In this document: piece by piece, positions 62,432 to 64,000 of the stretch | Layout of the letters: the number at the start of each line of letters is the position of its first letter | Numbering within the stretch: the stretch's first letter is position 1 | Origin: Litoribacter populi | GTDB taxonomy: Bacteria > Bacteroidota > Bacteroidia > Cytophagales > Cyclobacteriaceae | Reading direction: 5' to 3' | Length of the DNA stretch: 64,000 nucleotides | Assembly (NCBI RefSeq): GCF_007483685.1 | Contig: NZ_VMKN01000001.1 | Coordinates: 3,166,143 to 3,230,142, forward strand | Position numbers and translations under genes: made by a program | Notes under the pieces: generated by a model | What the model saw: only the letters and a program-made list of their open reading frames with translations | Database searches by the model: none | Told to the model about the DNA's origin: nothing

Positions 62432-64000
62432 TTAATCAAAGAAGGACCAATTGATCCCCAAATCCAACATTCCTTTCAAGCCAGTATATCCAGGGGTTAC
62501 AAAATACCCAGGCTGCTGAAGTAGGTTATCGTTTAAATGATTGTACCGAAGTGAAATACGGGTTCTATTTATCCTAAAGTTGAAGAAAAAGTCCACCACA
62601 GGGTATCCATGTACCAAAAAGTTGTCCTGCAGATAAAATTGTTGCGTGGAGGGCATGTAGGCTGGTGCATAGTAATCACTTCTATACCTTCCCTCGATAC
62701 CGATCTGCACGAAGATGTTTTCATTAAACCATGGGCTGTCATAGAAAATTCTGGAATTGACAAACCATTCCGGAATTCTGAAATTATCGGCTCCATCTCC
62801 GGTAATGGTGGTATTGAAGACCTCTCCTTGAAAGACAAAATTACCCATCAGAAATCTGGCCGTCACTCCCGGAATCACCATAAAGGCATCTGAATCGGCC
62901 TGCTCGGGTACCACTTCCTGATTGTAATAGATGTAATTACTTACTCTGTTTAAGGTCAAGGAAGGCCTGATAGAGATGCGTCCAAAATCAGCTTTCAACT
63001 GTCCAGTGATTTGGTCCACGCCAGTATTGGAAAGGTCCTGATTGTTCCACTGGAAATGATTGCCCATATACATCATTTGCATCAGATTGGGTCGGTAGAG
63101 GGCTTTGGTATAAGTCAGGTCCAGATAGGGGGACCTGAAAAGTCCCTTGATCCGGAAGGCATCCGGAATGAAATACTCCCCTTCGCCTTCAAAATACCAC
63201 CTCTCACTGATTTGCCCACGGAGCGCTCCTCCAATATAAAATTCATTGAAACTGTTGTTGCTTTCAAAATATGGACTTGCCATCCGGCCTGTCCTGAATT
63301 TCATGAAAGCATTATAATAGATCGGCCCAATGTCGCCTTTAAAACCAAACTCATTCCTCCATTCTGAAAAATGGCTTAGATTCCGGGTACTATCGGTACG
63401 CTCACCATCTTCACCAATATTAAACCTGTTTGTATTGAACTGGTTAAAAAACAAGCTATCTGATCCGGCCATGTTGGACACAAATGACACCTCTTGCTTT
63501 TTCTTGTCAAAGACATGGTAGATTTGCCAGCCTTTTACAACTTCATATTGGTGATAAAGATGGTAATCCTGCCTCAGGTCATTGGCCTGTGAGTTTCGGA
63601 GCCACATTTTGGAATCCTCATAGGTGAAGTAAAGTGAGGTGCTGTCCACTTCGGGCGGGATGATTCCGCCCTGTTCGTTGACAGTATGCTTCATCCTGGA
63701 AAAATTGGCCAATAGGATGTACTTTTCGTTTTCAGACCGGTAACTGGTATGTAGGGAGTAGCTGTTCTGCACAGCCATGTTGTCATCCCTCCTACTTGGA
63801 TTGAGGACTTTTCGGGCACGAATGGTATTGAAATTGAATCCAACATTCCATCGTGGGTTAATATTTCTAGCAAAAGCAATATCAAGCATATTCCTGTTAC
63901 CCCCACCAAAAAATGCCCCCAGATTGGTAAAAGGCGACTTGGTGTCATAATAGGTCATGCTGTCCGGGGAATTGTAGTAAAGGTCATAGGCATGAAAGCC
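62432..64000 (-). CDS. Putative porin (Bacteroidota porin family), N-terminus beyond window
   Basis: An outer-membrane beta barrel; 522 residues are visible and the frame stays open to base 64000, so the true start lies upstream. The segment reads LYYNSPDSMTYYDTKSPFTNLGAFFGGGNRNMLDIAFARNINPRWNVGFNFNT and is followed by aromatic strand pairs to the terminal NWSFFD. The family is the 'putative porin' group of Bacteroidota (PF14121-like, from memory). Substrate unknown. It precedes miaE by 6 nt. Confidence 0.85.
   Translation of the reverse strand, partial: GFHAYDLYYNSPDSMTYYDTKSPFTNLGAFFGGGNRNMLDIAFARNINPRWNVGFNFNTIRARKVLNPSRRDDNMAVQNSYSLHTSYRSENEKYILLANFSRMKHTVNEQGGIIPPEVDSTSLYFTYEDSKMWLRNSQANDLRQDYHLYHQYEVVKGWQIYHVFDKKKQEVSFVSNMAGSDSLFFNQFNTNRFNIGEDGERTDSTRNLSHFSEWRNEFGFKGDIGPIYYNAFMKFRTGRMASPYFESNNSFNEFYIGGALRGQISERWYFEGEGEYFIPDAFRIKGLFRSPYLDLTYTKALYRPNLMQMMYMGNHFQWNNQDLSNTGVDQITGQLKADFGRISIRPSLTLNRVSNYIYYNQEVVPEQADSDAFMVIPGVTARFLMGNFVFQGEVFNTTITGDGADNFRIPEWFVNSRIFYDSPWFNENIFVQIGIEGRYRSDYYAPAYMPSTQQFYLQDNFLVHGYPVVDFFFNFRINRTRISLRYNHLNDNLLQQPGYFVTPGYTGLKGMLDLGINWSFFD

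Overview
The window reads as a chromosomal segment of a Bacteroidota bacterium, most likely order Cytophagales and probably family Cyclobacteriaceae (Algoriphagus/Echinicola-like). The family guess is inference from gene content, not from a marker phylogeny. Supporting signs are TAnnTTTG-type -7 boxes, the lipidated TamA-like protein TamL beside TamB, a large type III glutamine synthetase, LptE and SecG next to miaB, an ECF sigma / membrane protein / CpxP-like triad, a SerB-SerA fusion, and porins of Bacteroidota families. It is core-genome sequence: I see no insertion sequence, integrase, phage gene, CRISPR array, rRNA or tRNA.

Layout. 0-5 kb: end of a Gfo/Idh/MocA oxidoreductase, a DUF748/AsmA-like protein, DUF983, a small membrane-anchored protein with an outer-membrane barrel, and DUF4920. 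5-9 kb: bifunctional serine-biosynthesis enzyme, a structured RNA on the minus strand that looks like the Bacteroidota 6S RNA, and a tandem universal stress protein. 8.8-13.5 kb: ECF sigma triad, exonuclease VII (xseA-xseB), gamma-carbonic anhydrase, YceI lipoprotein. 13.5-17.5 kb: PabB, an NlpE-like lipoprotein, an overlapping pair of unknown small genes, DNA polymerase IV. 17.5-24.9 kb: tamL-tamB (minus). 25-30 kb: miaB, sigma-54 activator, lptE, acidic conserved protein, secG. 30-36 kb: sterol desaturase-like hydroxylase, unknown gene divergent from groES-groEL, CheY-like regulator fused in tandem order to corA, amidohydrolase.

37-44 kb: AI-2E family permease, zinc-ribbon protein, a short SSB, a TPR hybrid histidine kinase, hslV and pyruvate dehydrogenase E2. 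44-54 kb: YheT-like hydrolase, SRAP protein, metallo-beta-lactamase fold protein, FabH, a MORN-type repeat protein, then a ROK regulator followed by a NagB/PIG-L fusion (amino-sugar catabolism). 54-64 kb: a Trp/Gly-rich DUF6600-like secreted protein, a PMI-like cupin, glutamine synthetase III, mtaB, DUF805, an ABC permease, miaE, and the start-truncated end of a putative porin.

Functional themes: envelope biogenesis (TamL, TamB, LptE, SecG, several barrels and lipoproteins), protein quality control (GroES/GroEL, HslV), tRNA A37 thiomethylation and hydroxylation (MiaB, MtaB, MiaE) and central or amino-acid metabolism (SerB-SerA, PabB, PDH E2, GlnN, NagB).

The most interesting regulatory structure is the groES / unknown-gene divergent intergenic region. 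Four CTGACA-type sites there are spaced 32, 31 and 32 bp (three helical turns). They are followed by a sigma-54-like -24/-12 element placed correctly for groES. Second is a 10-bp-periodic repeat upstream of ssb. Short low-complexity repeat families recur in at least nine intergenic gaps.
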